This document shows, piece by piece, positions 54,033-63,149 of a stretch of DNA of 64,000 nucleotides; position 1 is the stretch's first letter, and each line of letters starts with the position of its first letter. The DNA lies in contig NZ_CP031841.1 in assembly GCF_003432385.1 (NCBI RefSeq), positions 1,775,579 to 1,839,578 of the forward strand. The letters are read 5' to 3'. A model generated the notes under the pieces. It was not told the DNA's origin and did not search any database. It saw nothing but the letters and a program-made list of their open reading frames with translations. Both the position numbers and the translations under genes were made by a program. Source of the stretch: Breoghania sp. L-A4. GTDB taxonomy: Bacteria; Pseudomonadota; Alphaproteobacteria; Rhizobiales; Stappiaceae.

Positions 54033-54880
54033 TCAGTTGCGGAGCAGAACCAGTGGGCCGATCTTGGTCACCGTTAGGTCCAGGGCATGTTCAAGAAACG
54101 CAAGCGCGGCAAACGTATCTGAAGTCGCGATGGTGCCGCTGGTCCGCCGGTCGGACAAACGGCGGCCCGCGATCACGACCTGACCGCCAAAGTGCCGTTC
54201 AATTTCCTCGATCACATAGGAAAGCGGGGCATTGTCAAGAACCAGCGGTCCGCGGCGCCAGGCAAGCGCGGTGGCCGCGTCCTTGGCGGTTACTTCGCTG
54301 AGGTTGTCGGCGCTGCTGTAGCCGACGCGTTCCGCTTCGTTCAGCCGCAGTTGTGTGTGTTTGGGATCATCGATTTCCACCAGGACGGCATTGTGCGCCA
54401 CGGTGATTTCGGTCTCTTCGTCTCCGCGACGAATGTCGAAGGCTGCACCGAGCGCGGTCACCCGCGTCGACACTGAAAGGGCGGGCCGGATCATTTGCAA
54501 CCTCAAAGTAGGCCTCTCCTCGCAGCAGGAGAATGCGCCTGACCTGGTTGGAATAGTCGACTGCGATTGCGGATTCCGCATTCCGCATTCATATGGACTG
54601 TTGATCCGTCATCAAGCTCGATGACAGGCAGTTCCGCGACTCCGGAAATGACATCGGCCTGCAAGCGCATCGGCCCGTCGAGGTAGAGGAACAGGCCTGC
54701 GACAATGGTGAGGCCGAGCAAGCCGCTGGTTACGGTCTTGCGCGAGCGTGCGGATTTGGCCTTGAAAGACTCCAGGGCAGGATCGGATTTTATCGCCGTG
54801 CGGGCATCTCCCAGCAATTGCTCGGCGGCGTCATAGGCGCGCTGGTTTTCCGGATCACGCTCCAGCCACTGGCGGAATGC
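54033..54880 (-). pseudogene. fecR: FecR family protein, truncated and frameshifted
   Basis: Reading on the minus strand: QAFRQWLERDPENQRAYDAA (FecR N-terminal helix), a membrane helix TSGLLGLTIVAGLFLYLDG, then PVIELDDGSTVHMNAE. There a 7-bp tandem duplication (TGCGGAA twice, plus 54574-54587) shifts the frame to SAIAVDYSNQVRRILLLRGE and AYFEVANDPARPFSV. A second lesion near 54475 leads to STRVTALGAAFDIRRGDEET and the STN-like end ALAFLEHALDLTVTKIGPLV. The N-terminus is replaced by an IS21-type end at 54880. FecR proteins are anti-sigma regulators of iron uptake; neither a sigma factor nor a TonB receptor is nearby. Confidence 0.85.
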
Positions 54881-54936
54881 CTGTGAACCGGCAAGCAAGA
54901 TTGCCCCCGTAGCGGGGTGATCGGCGTTCAACAATG
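54878..54936 (+). repeat. solo IS21-type end, direct copy of 39353-39410
   Basis: The stretch TGTGAACCGGCAAGCAAGAT and the following GTAGCGGGGTGATCGGCGTT to CAACAATG is nearly identical to the end of the istA remnant at 39357 (one substitution and a C5 versus C4 run). Both copies point the same way. It truncates fecR, and ISL3 abuts its inner side. Confidence 0.75.
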
Positions 54937-56590
54937 GCTCTGACGCAGTTTTGATGGTGATGGACCCTATCCGGCACCAATGATGCGGGCTTGGAGGAGA
55001 TCGATCTTTCCACGACCATACATCTGGCGCTTCACGAGTTTGAGCTTGGTGATCTGCCCTTCCGTTTGGCCGTTGGACCATGGCGACGTGATCGCCGCGC
55101 TGACGGCCGCGCGGTCTTTGACGCCGCCGCTGGCGAAGAAGGCAACCAAACCTGATCTGGCTTTCTTCAACCATGGATCGAGATCGGTAATGGATTTCTT
55201 GCGGACCATCGCCTGAAAGGCGGCGATGACTTCCCGCGCCTCCACCAACAGCGGTACGCCGCCTTCAATCGCTGCGACCGTGACGGCTTGCGACTTAGAG
55301 AGGTCGTCGCGGCCGATGGTCATAAGACGCGCGATCGTCCTGGCCGAAGGCGCTCGGCTCAAGATGCCGCTAGCGATCTTCTCCGCTTTTCGGCGGCGTG
55401 TGGCCCATTCCGTGACAACTCGAAGGCAGCCGCGGAACCCTTGGCTCTTGAGCTGCCGCCATAGCTCCGTCCCATTGCGATGTCCCGCCTCCCATTGGGC
55501 GTCAAGCCAAAGCAGATAGAGTGCGAGCGAACTCTCGCGGACGCGGAAGACGTCCGAACGTTGACCGCGCAGCACGCGCCGGACCAGGCCACGGCTCAAT
55601 CCGGTCTGGCGAACCATTTCCTTAATGGTGCCCCCCGACTTGGCTAAGCCGAGAATGGCAGCGTTGGTGTCCTCACGGCGACAATATCCCTCGTATTGGA
55701 TCCGCTGCGCTGCGCTCAGCAGCTCGAGATCGATCGTGGTCGCTCCGATTGCCGTTTGAATTTGGCGCATGGATTTACGCACAGCATCGAGGAAAGCCCG
55801 GCTGGCGTTTTCCATCAAGTGCCAGCGGTCAGCGACCTGGACCGCCTGCGGCAATGCCTTGGCTGCCGCCGCCGCGTAACCGCCGCCGCGGTCCCGGGCG
55901 ACAATGCTGGTCTGAGGCTGCTCCGAGAGCCATGCTTGGGCTGTCGAGGTTCCCTATCTGGCAGTAGAGCAATGGTTTTGCGCCGTTCCAGATCGCAGAT
56001 GATGGTCCCATAACGCTGGTTGCGTCGCCACGCCCAGTCGTCAATCCCGATCACTGTCGGCGGGATAAAGCACGGGTTCTCTCGCCGCCGCACGACGCGC
56101 AGCAGCGTATTGTTGCTCACCGGCAACATCAGCCGCTTGGAAAAGCTGGCTGCTGGCCTGCCGCCCAGCGCAAGCCCGAGATGATGGACGATATGATCAA
56201 GCCTAGCGGTTCGCCGCGCCCAAGGTACCAAAATGTCCCTGTCAATGCGCTCAGCGAAAATTCGGCGGCCACACAACACCGCGTCGCAGTGGAACCGCCG
56301 CGCTTCGATGACCAGTCGAACAGGCTTTCCGGCCATAGGCAGGTCTGCCAGGTGCCGCTGACATCGGCTGTGAATCCGTTCCGACCTTGTTCCGCAGAGC
56401 GGGCAAGCGCTCGCCCAGTTCGTCGGACGAACCGCGATCAGCATTGCCCCGTCATCAATGGCAGTGGAATTGACAATAAAGCCGCGGGGGACGAGCGTCG
56501 ATGATCTGAACGAATGACCCATGATGTTGATTCCTTTTGCGAAACCAACTTCAGTCGGCACCTGAATTCGATGAAATATGTGTCAGAGCC
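54936..56590 (-). mobile_element. ISL3-family insertion sequence
   Basis: The ends are GGCTCTGACGCAGTTTT and, in reverse, GGCTCTGACACATATTTC, giving inverted repeats that begin with nine identical bases. The element is about 1655 bp and filled by one split transposase. The flanking 8-mers (TCAACAAT left, AATCTTCA right) do not match, so no target duplication is kept, which suggests deletion or recombination next to the element. Confidence 0.85.
54967..56522 (-). CDS. ISL3-family transposase, frameshifted
   Basis: The first frame (ATG 56522, MGHSFRSSTLVPRGFIVNST) contains the zinc-ribbon region (CPLCGTRSERIHSRCQRHLA with a later HCDAVLCGRRIF) and the start of the DDE domain (VIGIDDWAWRRNQRYGTIIC). 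It breaks near 55948 after TIALLPDRE; the other frame continues AQAWLSEQPQTSIVARDRGG, ADRWHLMENA and finally SNGQTEGQITKLKLVKRQMY with the catalytic Glu, ending at 54967. One more C in the break restores the frame, giving about 519 residues. Because only one base is missing, this could be a sequencing error rather than a dead transposase. Confidence 0.85.
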
Positions 56591-56639
56591 AATCTTCAAC
56601 GCCGATTGACAGTGTTTCCCAATGGACCGGTTCCGGAGC

Positions 56640-56840
56640 CTGCGGAAATGCTGCACGCGCCGGCATTGATCGTCGCCGAGGGCGACATGTCGTGCTTGCC
56701 GGTTATCTGCCCCAGCCGGATCCCGATCGTCCCGGCGAAACCTACGACTACTATGTTTCGACGCGTTTCAAATTCGTGACGGCAAGCTGGCGGAACATTG
56801 GAGCAGCGTCAACAAGACCGCCCCTCCTAAACACGGCTAA
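56640..56840 (+). pseudogene. SnoaL-like (NTF2 fold) protein, C-terminal fragment
   Basis: Across three frames the sequence reads EMLHAPALIVAEGDM, then VVLAGYLPQPDPDRPGETYD and YYVSTRFKF, then RDGKLAEHWSSVNKTAPPKH and a stop at 56838-56840. This is the end of a SnoaL-type protein; the N-terminal half is missing next to the ISL3 element. Two single-base losses (near 56688 and 56773) break the frame. It is a relic. Confidence 0.65.
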
Positions 56841-56915
56841 ACTCTGGTTGCCGCGGCGCCCTGTTCCTTGCGGGGCTGCCAACCTGACCGCCCAACCTCT
56901 CTCGGAGTCCCTAGA

Positions 56916-57465
56916 ATGAAGCTCTATCATACGCCCGGCGCCTGCTCGACAGCCTTCCGCATCGTCGCTCAAGAAGCCGGCATCCCCGTCGAACTTGTCG
57001 AAGTCGATATCCGCAACAAGTCGCTTGCGGACGGCGGCAGCTTTCTTGAGGTCAATTCGAAAGGACAGGTTCCGACGCTTATTCTCGACAATGGCGACAT
57101 CCTCACCGAGGGCGCCATCATCATGTATGGCGCGTTACCGCGTGCTGGAATGGACGAATTACATCGCTACGGAACTGCACAAGACCTTTTCCCCGCTCAA
57201 CTGCCCCAACACGCCTGAGGAGTTCAAGGAGATAACGAGGACGGCGTTGCTGCCGCGCGTTTTCAACGTGCTCGATGCCCAGCTCTCGCAAAGCGTCTTC
57301 CTCGCTGGCGATACCTTTTCAATCGCCTACGCCTTCGTTGTCCTCGGATGGACGAAGATGCAGAACGTCGACCTGTCAGCCTGGGCGAACGTCGAAGGCT
57401 ACCTCAAGCGCATTGCGGAGCGCCCGTCGGTACAAGCCGTTCTGAAATCTGGCGCGGCGATCTGA
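56916..57465 (+). pseudogene. glutathione S-transferase, internally deleted
   Basis: The start MKLYHTPGACSTAFRIVAQE and the thioredoxin-fold remainder (VNSKGQVPTLILDNGDILTE then GAIIM) are a bacterial beta-class GST with the family cysteine C10. At about 57130 the frame changes and roughly 20-25 codons linking the two domains are lost; the helical domain resumes as RYRVLEWTNYIATELHKTFS and ends VQAVLKSGAAI at 57465. The combination of deletion and frameshift makes it non-functional. Confidence 0.8.
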
Positions 57466-57481
57466 TTTTAGGGAGGCAATT

Positions 57482-57564
57482 GGTTGGTTGTCCTTTTCGC
57501 TAGAGCATAATCCGGTCGGAGCGAAGCGAGGATTATGAAGATTATGCTTACAGGACAAACAACC
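57482..57564. repeat. TA-flanked palindromic element, copy 3, inside a longer inverted repeat
   Basis: The core is TA-GAGCATAATCC ... GATTATGCT-TA at 57501-57550, with an inner stem CATAATCC/GGATTATG. It is enclosed by a further inverted repeat, GGTTGGTTGTCC and GGACAAACAACC. Bases 57565-57848 contain no feature that I recognise. Confidence 0.65.
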
Positions 57565-57848
57565 AGCCGCTTCTCTCACACCATCCAAGGACCGGCCCCT
57601 GTTGGGCCGGCCCGGGCGCCGCGTGGCTTGGCTGGATTTGCGTGCGAGCATGATCGTTGCCGTGGTCTGCGGTGCCGATCGGTTCGGCGATGTCCTGTGG
57701 TGTAGACGGGAAGGGCTCAGGCCCGGCGGCTTATCGGGCCGTGGCACAGCGCCGCCTCCCGCCCGGATCATCGCGGCGATCATCAGTTCGCCGCCAGCGC
57801 GTTGCTCCGCGAAGGCAATTGCGACGCGTGCCGCAAGGCGCTCGCCTG

Positions 57849-58646
57849 TCAGCGCAGCAAATTTATGGAGTTGGCAACTTCCATGAGCCGGGGGGCGATG
57901 TCTCGGTGGACCCGCTCGATCGGCCATTTCAGGGACGACACCGAGCATTGTACGGTTCCCGCGACCTTGCCGACCCGGTTGAACACGGGGGCTGCAAGAG
58001 CGACTTCATTGACGATGTTCTGGCTGACCGTCATGCCGTATCCGCGCTGACCGGCTTCCTCCACCTCTCTGGCAATCTGCGACCGGTCCGTCACGGTGCG
58101 GGGCGTGGCCTGGTCGATGGGCCAGGTTGCCAACGCTTCGCGCCGCTCCTCTTCGCTCATATGTGCGAGCATGATGCGGCCCGATGACGAACTCAGCATC
58201 TGCACCTTGTTGCCGACCAGCATGGCGGCGAAACTGGTGTGCTGGGTCGGGATCCGGATGACATAGATGATGTGGGTGCCGGCAGGTCTCGCGGCGTTGA
58301 TCCGCTCGCCCAGGTCCCGGCTGAGTTCAATCAGCTTCGGCATGGCAAGCTGGACGAAGGGATCGCTCCACAGATACGCGGCAGCGAATTCCAGGAACTT
58401 CGTCGACGGGCGGAACCGCCTGCTTTCCGGGTCCTTCTCAAGGTAACCGGTCTTGTGCAGCGTATTGGTGAACCGCTGAGCCGCACTCTTGTCCAGCCCA
58501 ACGATTTCGGCGAGTTCGGTCAATCCCAGTTCGGTGCGGTGCGCATTGAAGGCCGCCATGATCCGCAGCCCTTTTTCCAGCGAGCTCACGAACAGGGTGT
58601 CTTGCTTTTCCTTTGCCTTCATCGCCACTTCTTTAGTCATGCCCAT
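57849..58646 (-). CDS. IclR family transcriptional regulator
   Basis: A 265-residue regulator from ATG 58646 (MGMTKEVAMKAKEKQDTLFV). The winged helix-turn-helix lies at about residues 20-80, with TELGLTELAEIVGLDKSAAQ and FTNTLHKTGYLEKDP, followed by the IclR effector domain with MLSSSSGRIMLAHMSEEERR and RGYGMTVSQNIVNEVALAAP. It is divergent from the peptide ABC operon across a 128-bp AT-rich region and is the likely local regulator. An upstream ATG at 58691 would add 15 residues without family similarity. Confidence 0.92.
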   Translation of the reverse strand: MGMTKEVAMKAKEKQDTLFVSSLEKGLRIMAAFNAHRTELGLTELAEIVGLDKSAAQRFTNTLHKTGYLEKDPESRRFRPSTKFLEFAAAYLWSDPFVQLAMPKLIELSRDLGERINAARPAGTHIIYVIRIPTQHTSFAAMLVGNKVQMLSSSSGRIMLAHMSEEERREALATWPIDQATPRTVTDRSQIAREVEEAGQRGYGMTVSQNIVNEVALAAPVFNRVGKVAGTVQCSVSSLKWPIERVHRDIAPRLMEVANSINLLR

Positions 58647-58704
58647 AAACTCACCAGCTCGCGCTTGACAATGCGGACGCTTAAAATACACTTAATGACA
58701 ATAA

Positions 58705-58717
58705 GATATAAAGTATC
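58705..58717. promoter_or_regulatory. candidate operator in the IclR/peptide ABC divergent region
   Basis: The AT-rich divergent spacer contains the small inverted repeat GATA-TAAAG-TATC, followed by CATATAATAATAC that could include a -10 element. Position and symmetry suggest a regulator site, but the evidence is weak. Confidence 0.25.
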
Positions 58718-58774
58718 ATATAATAATACAACCGCAATGAAACAGAGGGACGGCCGTCGGCCGGTTATGAACAG

Positions 58775-60286
58775 ATGAGACCACTCGTTGCGACAGGTGT
58801 AATCGCTCTCACCGCCGCGCTCTCCATCGGCCAGGTGTTTGCAAAAAAGGCGGACGACACGCTTCGTACCGCCTTTTCGAAGGAACTCGAAAGCGTCGAT
58901 TTCTACTTCCAGTCTGCGCGCGAAGGCGTGGTCCTGGCGCGGCAGGTCTGGGACGGTCTGGTGTATCGCGATCAGGAAACCGGCGAGTATGTCGGCAACC
59001 TGGCCACGTCCTGGAAGTGGATCGACGACACGACCCTGGAATTTGAACTTCGCCAAGGCGTCAAGTTCCACAATGGCGAGGAGTTTGACGCCGACGACGT
59101 TGTCCATACGGTCAATTTCGTCGTCGATCCGGACAGCCACGTCGTCGTGCCCGGTAATGTCAACTGGATGAAGAGTGCAGAAAAGGTCGACAAGTTCACG
59201 GTGCGGATCACCACCAACGGACCTTTCCCGGCAGCGCTTGAATACCTTTCCGGCCTGGTCGCGATCTACCCGAACGAATATTACGCCAAGGTCGGACCTT
59301 CCGGCATGGCGCTCAAGCCGATCGGCACCGGCCCCTACATGGTGGATAGCGTCGAACCGGGCAAGCACTATGTTCTGAAACAATACGAAGGCTATCATGA
59401 CGGCCCCAAGGGGAAACCCTCGATTGCTAAGGTCGACATCCGCACCATCCCGGACATCAACACGCAACTGGCCGAACTGTTCTCCGGCGGCATCGACCTG
59501 GTCTGGAACGTTCCTGCCGACCAGGCTGAACAGCTTACCGCAATGGGCCAGTTCACCGTGGCCAATGAAAGCACCATGCGGATCGGCTATATAACCATGG
59601 ACGCGGCGGCCCGTGGCGGTGACGGCCCCTTGACCAAGAAGGAAGTCCGGCAGGCCATCGGCCATGCCATTGATCGCCAGGCGCTAGTCGACAACCTTCT
59701 GAAAGGCAGCTCGAAGGTCGTCAATTCCGCCTGCTTCCCGAGTCAGTTCGGTTGTGAGCAGGATGTCACGACCTATTCGTATGATCCGGCCAAAGCCAGG
59801 GCGCTGCTCGCCGAGGCCGGCTATCCGGACGGCTTCTCAATCGATTTTTATGCTTATCGGAACCGGCCCTATGCGGAAGCCATGATGGCCTATCTGGCTG
59901 AAGTCGGCATTAAGGCCAATCTCAACTACCTGCAATATTCCGCCCTGCGCGATATGCAGAGAAAGGGCGGAGCCGGCTTTGGCTTCCTGACCTGGGGCTC
60001 GAACTCCATCAACGATATTTCGGCCATCACAGGCCAGTTCTTCAAGTTCGGTGATCAGGACTTCGCCCGCGACGAAGAGGTCAAGGCTTGGCTTGATGCG
60101 GGCGATACGTCCGTCGATGAAGAAGTCCGCAAGGAAAACTACTCCATGGCCCTGAATAAGATTGCCGAAGAAGCCTACTGGATTCCGCTTTTCTCCTACA
60201 ATTCCAACTACGTCTTCACGAAGGAGGTCGACTTTGAGCCAACGCCGGACGAAATCGTCCGTTTCTTCGATATGAGCTGGAAATAG
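58775..60286 (+). CDS. peptide ABC transporter substrate-binding protein (DppA/OppA family)
   Basis: A 503-residue cluster-C binding protein. A signal peptide covers residues 1 to about 23 (ALTAALSIGQVFA-KKA). Family segments are LATSWKWIDDTTLEFELRQG, VKFHNGEEFDADDVVHTVNF and later KKEVRQAIGHAIDRQALVDN. It binds di- or oligopeptides or related compounds (some family members bind opines, sugars or amines). It starts the plus-strand dpp-type operon; a GC hairpin follows its stop before the first permease gene. Confidence 0.93.
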   Translation: MRPLVATGVIALTAALSIGQVFAKKADDTLRTAFSKELESVDFYFQSAREGVVLARQVWDGLVYRDQETGEYVGNLATSWKWIDDTTLEFELRQGVKFHNGEEFDADDVVHTVNFVVDPDSHVVVPGNVNWMKSAEKVDKFTVRITTNGPFPAALEYLSGLVAIYPNEYYAKVGPSGMALKPIGTGPYMVDSVEPGKHYVLKQYEGYHDGPKGKPSIAKVDIRTIPDINTQLAELFSGGIDLVWNVPADQAEQLTAMGQFTVANESTMRIGYITMDAAARGGDGPLTKKEVRQAIGHAIDRQALVDNLLKGSSKVVNSACFPSQFGCEQDVTTYSYDPAKARALLAEAGYPDGFSIDFYAYRNRPYAEAMMAYLAEVGIKANLNYLQYSALRDMQRKGGAGFGFLTWGSNSINDISAITGQFFKFGDQDFARDEEVKAWLDAGDTSVDEEVRKENYSMALNKIAEEAYWIPLFSYNSNYVFTKEVDFEPTPDEIVRFFDMSWK

Positions 60287-60301
60287 GGCGTCCCACCGCT
60301 T

Positions 60302-60325
60302 GGGCCTCGCCGCCTAGCGGGGCCC
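60302..60325 (+). terminator. GC-rich hairpin after the binding-protein gene
   Basis: GGGCCTCGC-CGCCTA-GCGGGGCCC forms a 9-bp stem with one G-U pair in the 62-bp gap between binding protein and permease. No T run follows, so it is probably an attenuating or mRNA-stabilising stem that keeps binding-protein expression above that of the permeases. Confidence 0.5.
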
Positions 60326-60348
60326 GCCTTGCTCGCGGAGTTCCATCA

Positions 60349-61266
60349 ATGCTGACCTTTGCTCTCAAGCGGTTAGGCTTGGCCGTCTTGGTGACGTTCA
60401 CCGTTTCGGCCATGAGTTTCTCACTCCTGCACCTGTCGGGAGACCCGGCGACCGCCATCGCCGGCGAGAACGCAACCGCGATCGATATTGCCGCCGTCAA
60501 CCGGCAATACGGGTTCGACCGGCCGCTCTTGGAGCAATATGCCGACTGGCTCTGGAAGGCCCTCCATGGCGACTTCGGTCAAAGTTATTACTTCAAGCTG
60601 CCGGTCGTCGATTTGATCTCGGACCGGCTTTCCGTCACGATGCTGTTGGGCGTTTGCGCCATTTCCTTCGCACTCCTGACTGCCGTGCCGCTCGGTGTTG
60701 CGGCCGCTGTCCGGCCGAATTCCGTCATCGACCGTGCCGCCCTGTTTCTTTCGGTTTCCGGACAGGCGCTGCCAAGCTTCTGGTTTGGCCTGATCATGAT
60801 CGTCGTCTTCTCGATCAAGTTCCCCTTGCTGCCGCCGTCCGGCTCGGAAACCTGGCGGCATTTTATCATGCCGACGATTGTGCTCGGCTATTACGCCATG
60901 CCAGCCATCATGCGCCTCACCCGCGCCGGAATGCTGGATGTTCTGAGCGCGGATTATATCCGAACGGCCCGGGCGAAGGGGGCCGGCGCCGGCCGGGTGC
61001 TGTTCAAGCACGCGCTCAGAAACGCCATCGTGCCGGTGGTGTCGCTCGCGGCGGTGCAAATGGGATTCATGCTCGGCGGATCAATCGTCGTGGAAGCCAT
61101 CTTCGCCCTGCATGGCGCAGGGTTCCTGGCATGGGAGTCGATCGGCCGCCACGATCTGCCGACCGTTCAGGCGCTGATCCTGATCTTCTCCTGCTTCTAT
61201 GTCCTTTTCACGTTGCTGTCGGACCTGGCAAATGCCTGGCTCGACCCGCGCATCCGGGTAGGCTGA
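60349..61266 (+). CDS. peptide ABC transporter permease (DppB type)
   Basis: A 305-residue permease with six helices; the N-terminal LTFALKRLGLAVLVTFTVSA helix, the QYGFDRPLLEQYADWLWKAL periplasmic loop and the coupling loop YIRTARAKGAGAGRVLFKHA near residue 203 are typical of DppB/OppB. It lies between the binding protein and the DppC-type permease, 1 bp from the latter. Confidence 0.94.
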   Translation: MLTFALKRLGLAVLVTFTVSAMSFSLLHLSGDPATAIAGENATAIDIAAVNRQYGFDRPLLEQYADWLWKALHGDFGQSYYFKLPVVDLISDRLSVTMLLGVCAISFALLTAVPLGVAAAVRPNSVIDRAALFLSVSGQALPSFWFGLIMIVVFSIKFPLLPPSGSETWRHFIMPTIVLGYYAMPAIMRLTRAGMLDVLSADYIRTARAKGAGAGRVLFKHALRNAIVPVVSLAAVQMGFMLGGSIVVEAIFALHGAGFLAWESIGRHDLPTVQALILIFSCFYVLFTLLSDLANAWLDPRIRVG

Positions 61267-61267
61267 G

Positions 61268-62166
61268 ATGGCAAGCGCTTCTGTCCAAACCGCTGAAAGC
61301 ATCGTCGGCGTCACGCCCGCCGCCCAGCTTCGCCGCCGTGTTTGCGGACATTACGGATTGCTGTTCGGCCTCACCGTGCTCGCCCTCGTCATAGCCGCCG
61401 CGATCTTTGCGCCGCTTCTGACCGGGTATAGTCCTTATGCGCAAGATCTCTTCGCCCGGATGAAGCCGCCCTTCTGGATGGCTGGAACGGATCCCGCCCA
61501 TGTGCTCGGAACCGACCAGCTTGGCCGTGATTACCTGGCTCGCCTTCTTTACGGCGCTCGCATCTCGCTTGTGATCGGCGTCGTGACCGCCGTCATATCC
61601 GGCATCATCGGTACAACGCTCGGTGTCGCCGCCGGCTATTTCGGCGGCAAGGTCGACCTTGTGGTGACCTTCCTCATCAATGTCCGCCTTGCCATGCCCG
61701 TGGTTCTGGTCGCCCTGGCGATCGTCGCCCTATTCGGCGGCTCTCTTCAGATCGTCATCCTGGTGCTCGGCTTTCTGCTCTGGGATCGCTTTGCGGTCGT
61801 CATGCGCTCCTCCGTCATGCAGGTCCGCGGCCTTGAATATGTCAATGCCGCACGGGCGATCGGCTGCACAACGACCCGCATCGTGCTCTCGGAAATCATG
61901 CCGAACGTGATCAACAACCTCATCGTGGTGATGACGCTGGAGATGGCGCACGCCATCCTGCTGGAAGCTGCCCTTTCCTTCCTCGGCCTCGGGGTCCAGC
62001 CACCAACCCGTCTTGGGGCCTGATGATTTCCGAAGGCAAGGATATGATGCTGTTCCAGCCATGGCTGATCACGATTCCCGGCATTGCGCTGTTCCTTCTG
62101 GTGCTGGCGATCAATCTCCTCGGCGATGGTCTGCGCGATGTCACCGCGCCGGAGGCAAAGGGATGA
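61268..62166 (+). CDS. peptide ABC transporter permease (DppC type), frameshifted near the C-terminus
   Basis: The main frame runs from ATG 61268 with the GTDQLGRDYLARLLYGARIS signature near residue 78 and the coupling loop EYVNAARAIGCTTTRIVLSE near residue 193, to FLGLGVQPP. There the C3 run at 62007-62009 appears one base short: as read the protein stops at 62023, but in the next frame the normal end follows (TPSWGLMISEGKDMMLFQPW, then a last helix ALFLLVLAINLLGDGLRDV) to 62166. That stop overlaps the ATPase start by ATGA, as expected for an intact operon. The repaired protein would have about 299 residues. Confidence 0.88.
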
Positions 62167-63149
62167 GCGAGCCGATCCTCAATGTGAAAGGCCTCACCGT
62201 CGACATTCCGCTCGGCGGCGGTGCGCTGCACGCCGTGCGCGGCATCGATTTCGAGCTTGGACGTGGCGAAACGCTTTGCATTGTCGGGGAATCGGGCTCC
62301 GGAAAATCGCTGACGTCGCTGGCCGTCATGGGGCTTCTTGACAAGCGGTTGAGCGTCGGCGCCGAGAAACTGGAATTCGAGGGCAGGGACCTACGGACGC
62401 TGACCTCCAGGGAAATGCGGGCGCTCAGGGGCGACCGCATGGCCATGATCTTCCAGGAGCCGATGACCTCGCTCAATCCCGCCTATACGATCGGCGATCA
62501 GCTCTGCGAAACCTTGCGGCTGCACCGAAAGGTGTCGAAGGCTCAAGCCATGACGCGGGCCGCCGAACTGCTTGGCAAGGTCGGCATCACCGCGGCTGAA
62601 AGCCGGCTGCGGCAGTATCCGCACCAGCTCTCCGGTGGTCTTCGCCAACGTGTGATGATCGCCATGGCGCTGATGTGCGAACCGGACCTGATCATCGCCG
62701 ACGAACCGACAACGGCGCTTGACGTGACGATCCAGGCTCAAATTCTCCGTCTACTCGCCGACCTGAAGCGGGAGATGAACCTCGCCCTTATCCTTGTCAC
62801 GCACGATCTTGGCGTCGTCGCCCGCATCGCGGACAAGGTGGCGGTGATGTATGCCGGCGAAATCGTCGAAAGCGGCACAGCAGGGGAAGTATTCGGCGCG
62901 CCGTCTCATCCCTATACGCGCGGGCTGCTCAACTGCATCCCGGTTCCTGGCGAGACGAAGCCTGGCGAGCCTCTCGGGTCTATCCCCGGGATCGTGCCTT
63001 CCCTGGTGGGCGATATTTCGGGATGCGCGTTCCGTGGCCGCTGCGACTTCGCCACGGTGGGCTGTGCCGCGGCAATTCCGGCACGTTCTGCCGGCGGCGG
63101 ACACATGTATCGCTGCGTTCGTGAAACCCTGGCGAGCGAGGTGGCATGA
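62163..63149 (+). CDS. peptide ABC transporter ATP-binding protein (DppD type)
   Basis: A 328-residue ATPase. Walker A is [17 protein letters not shown] at about residues 41-57, the Q-loop [20 protein letters not shown], the signature [15 protein letters not shown], Walker [21 protein letters not shown] and the H-switch [14 protein letters not shown]. The C-terminal oligopeptide domain includes [12 protein letters not shown] and an iron-sulfur-like cysteine set ([14 protein letters not shown] ... C near 310-320) usual in this family. Its start overlaps the DppC-type stop. Confidence 0.95.
   Translation: MSEPILNVKGLTVDIPLGGGALHAVRGIDFELGRGETLCIVGESGSGKSLTSLAVMGLLDKRLSVGAEKLEFEGRDLRTLTSREMRALRGDRMAMIFQEPMTSLNPAYTIGDQLCETLRLHRKVSKAQAMTRAAELLGKVGITAAESRLRQYPHQLSGGLRQRVMIAMALMCEPDLIIADEPTTALDVTIQAQILRLLADLKREMNLALILVTHDLGVVARIADKVAVMYAGEIVESGTAGEVFGAPSHPYTRGLLNCIPVPGETKPGEPLGSIPGIVPSLVGDISGCAFRGRCDFATVGCAAAIPARSAGGGHMYRCVRETLASEVA

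Noticed and set aside
56591-56620. Third IS21-type end suggested by AACGCCGAT right of ISL3
   Set aside because: Only nine bases match the inverted form of the left flank, too short to separate from chance.
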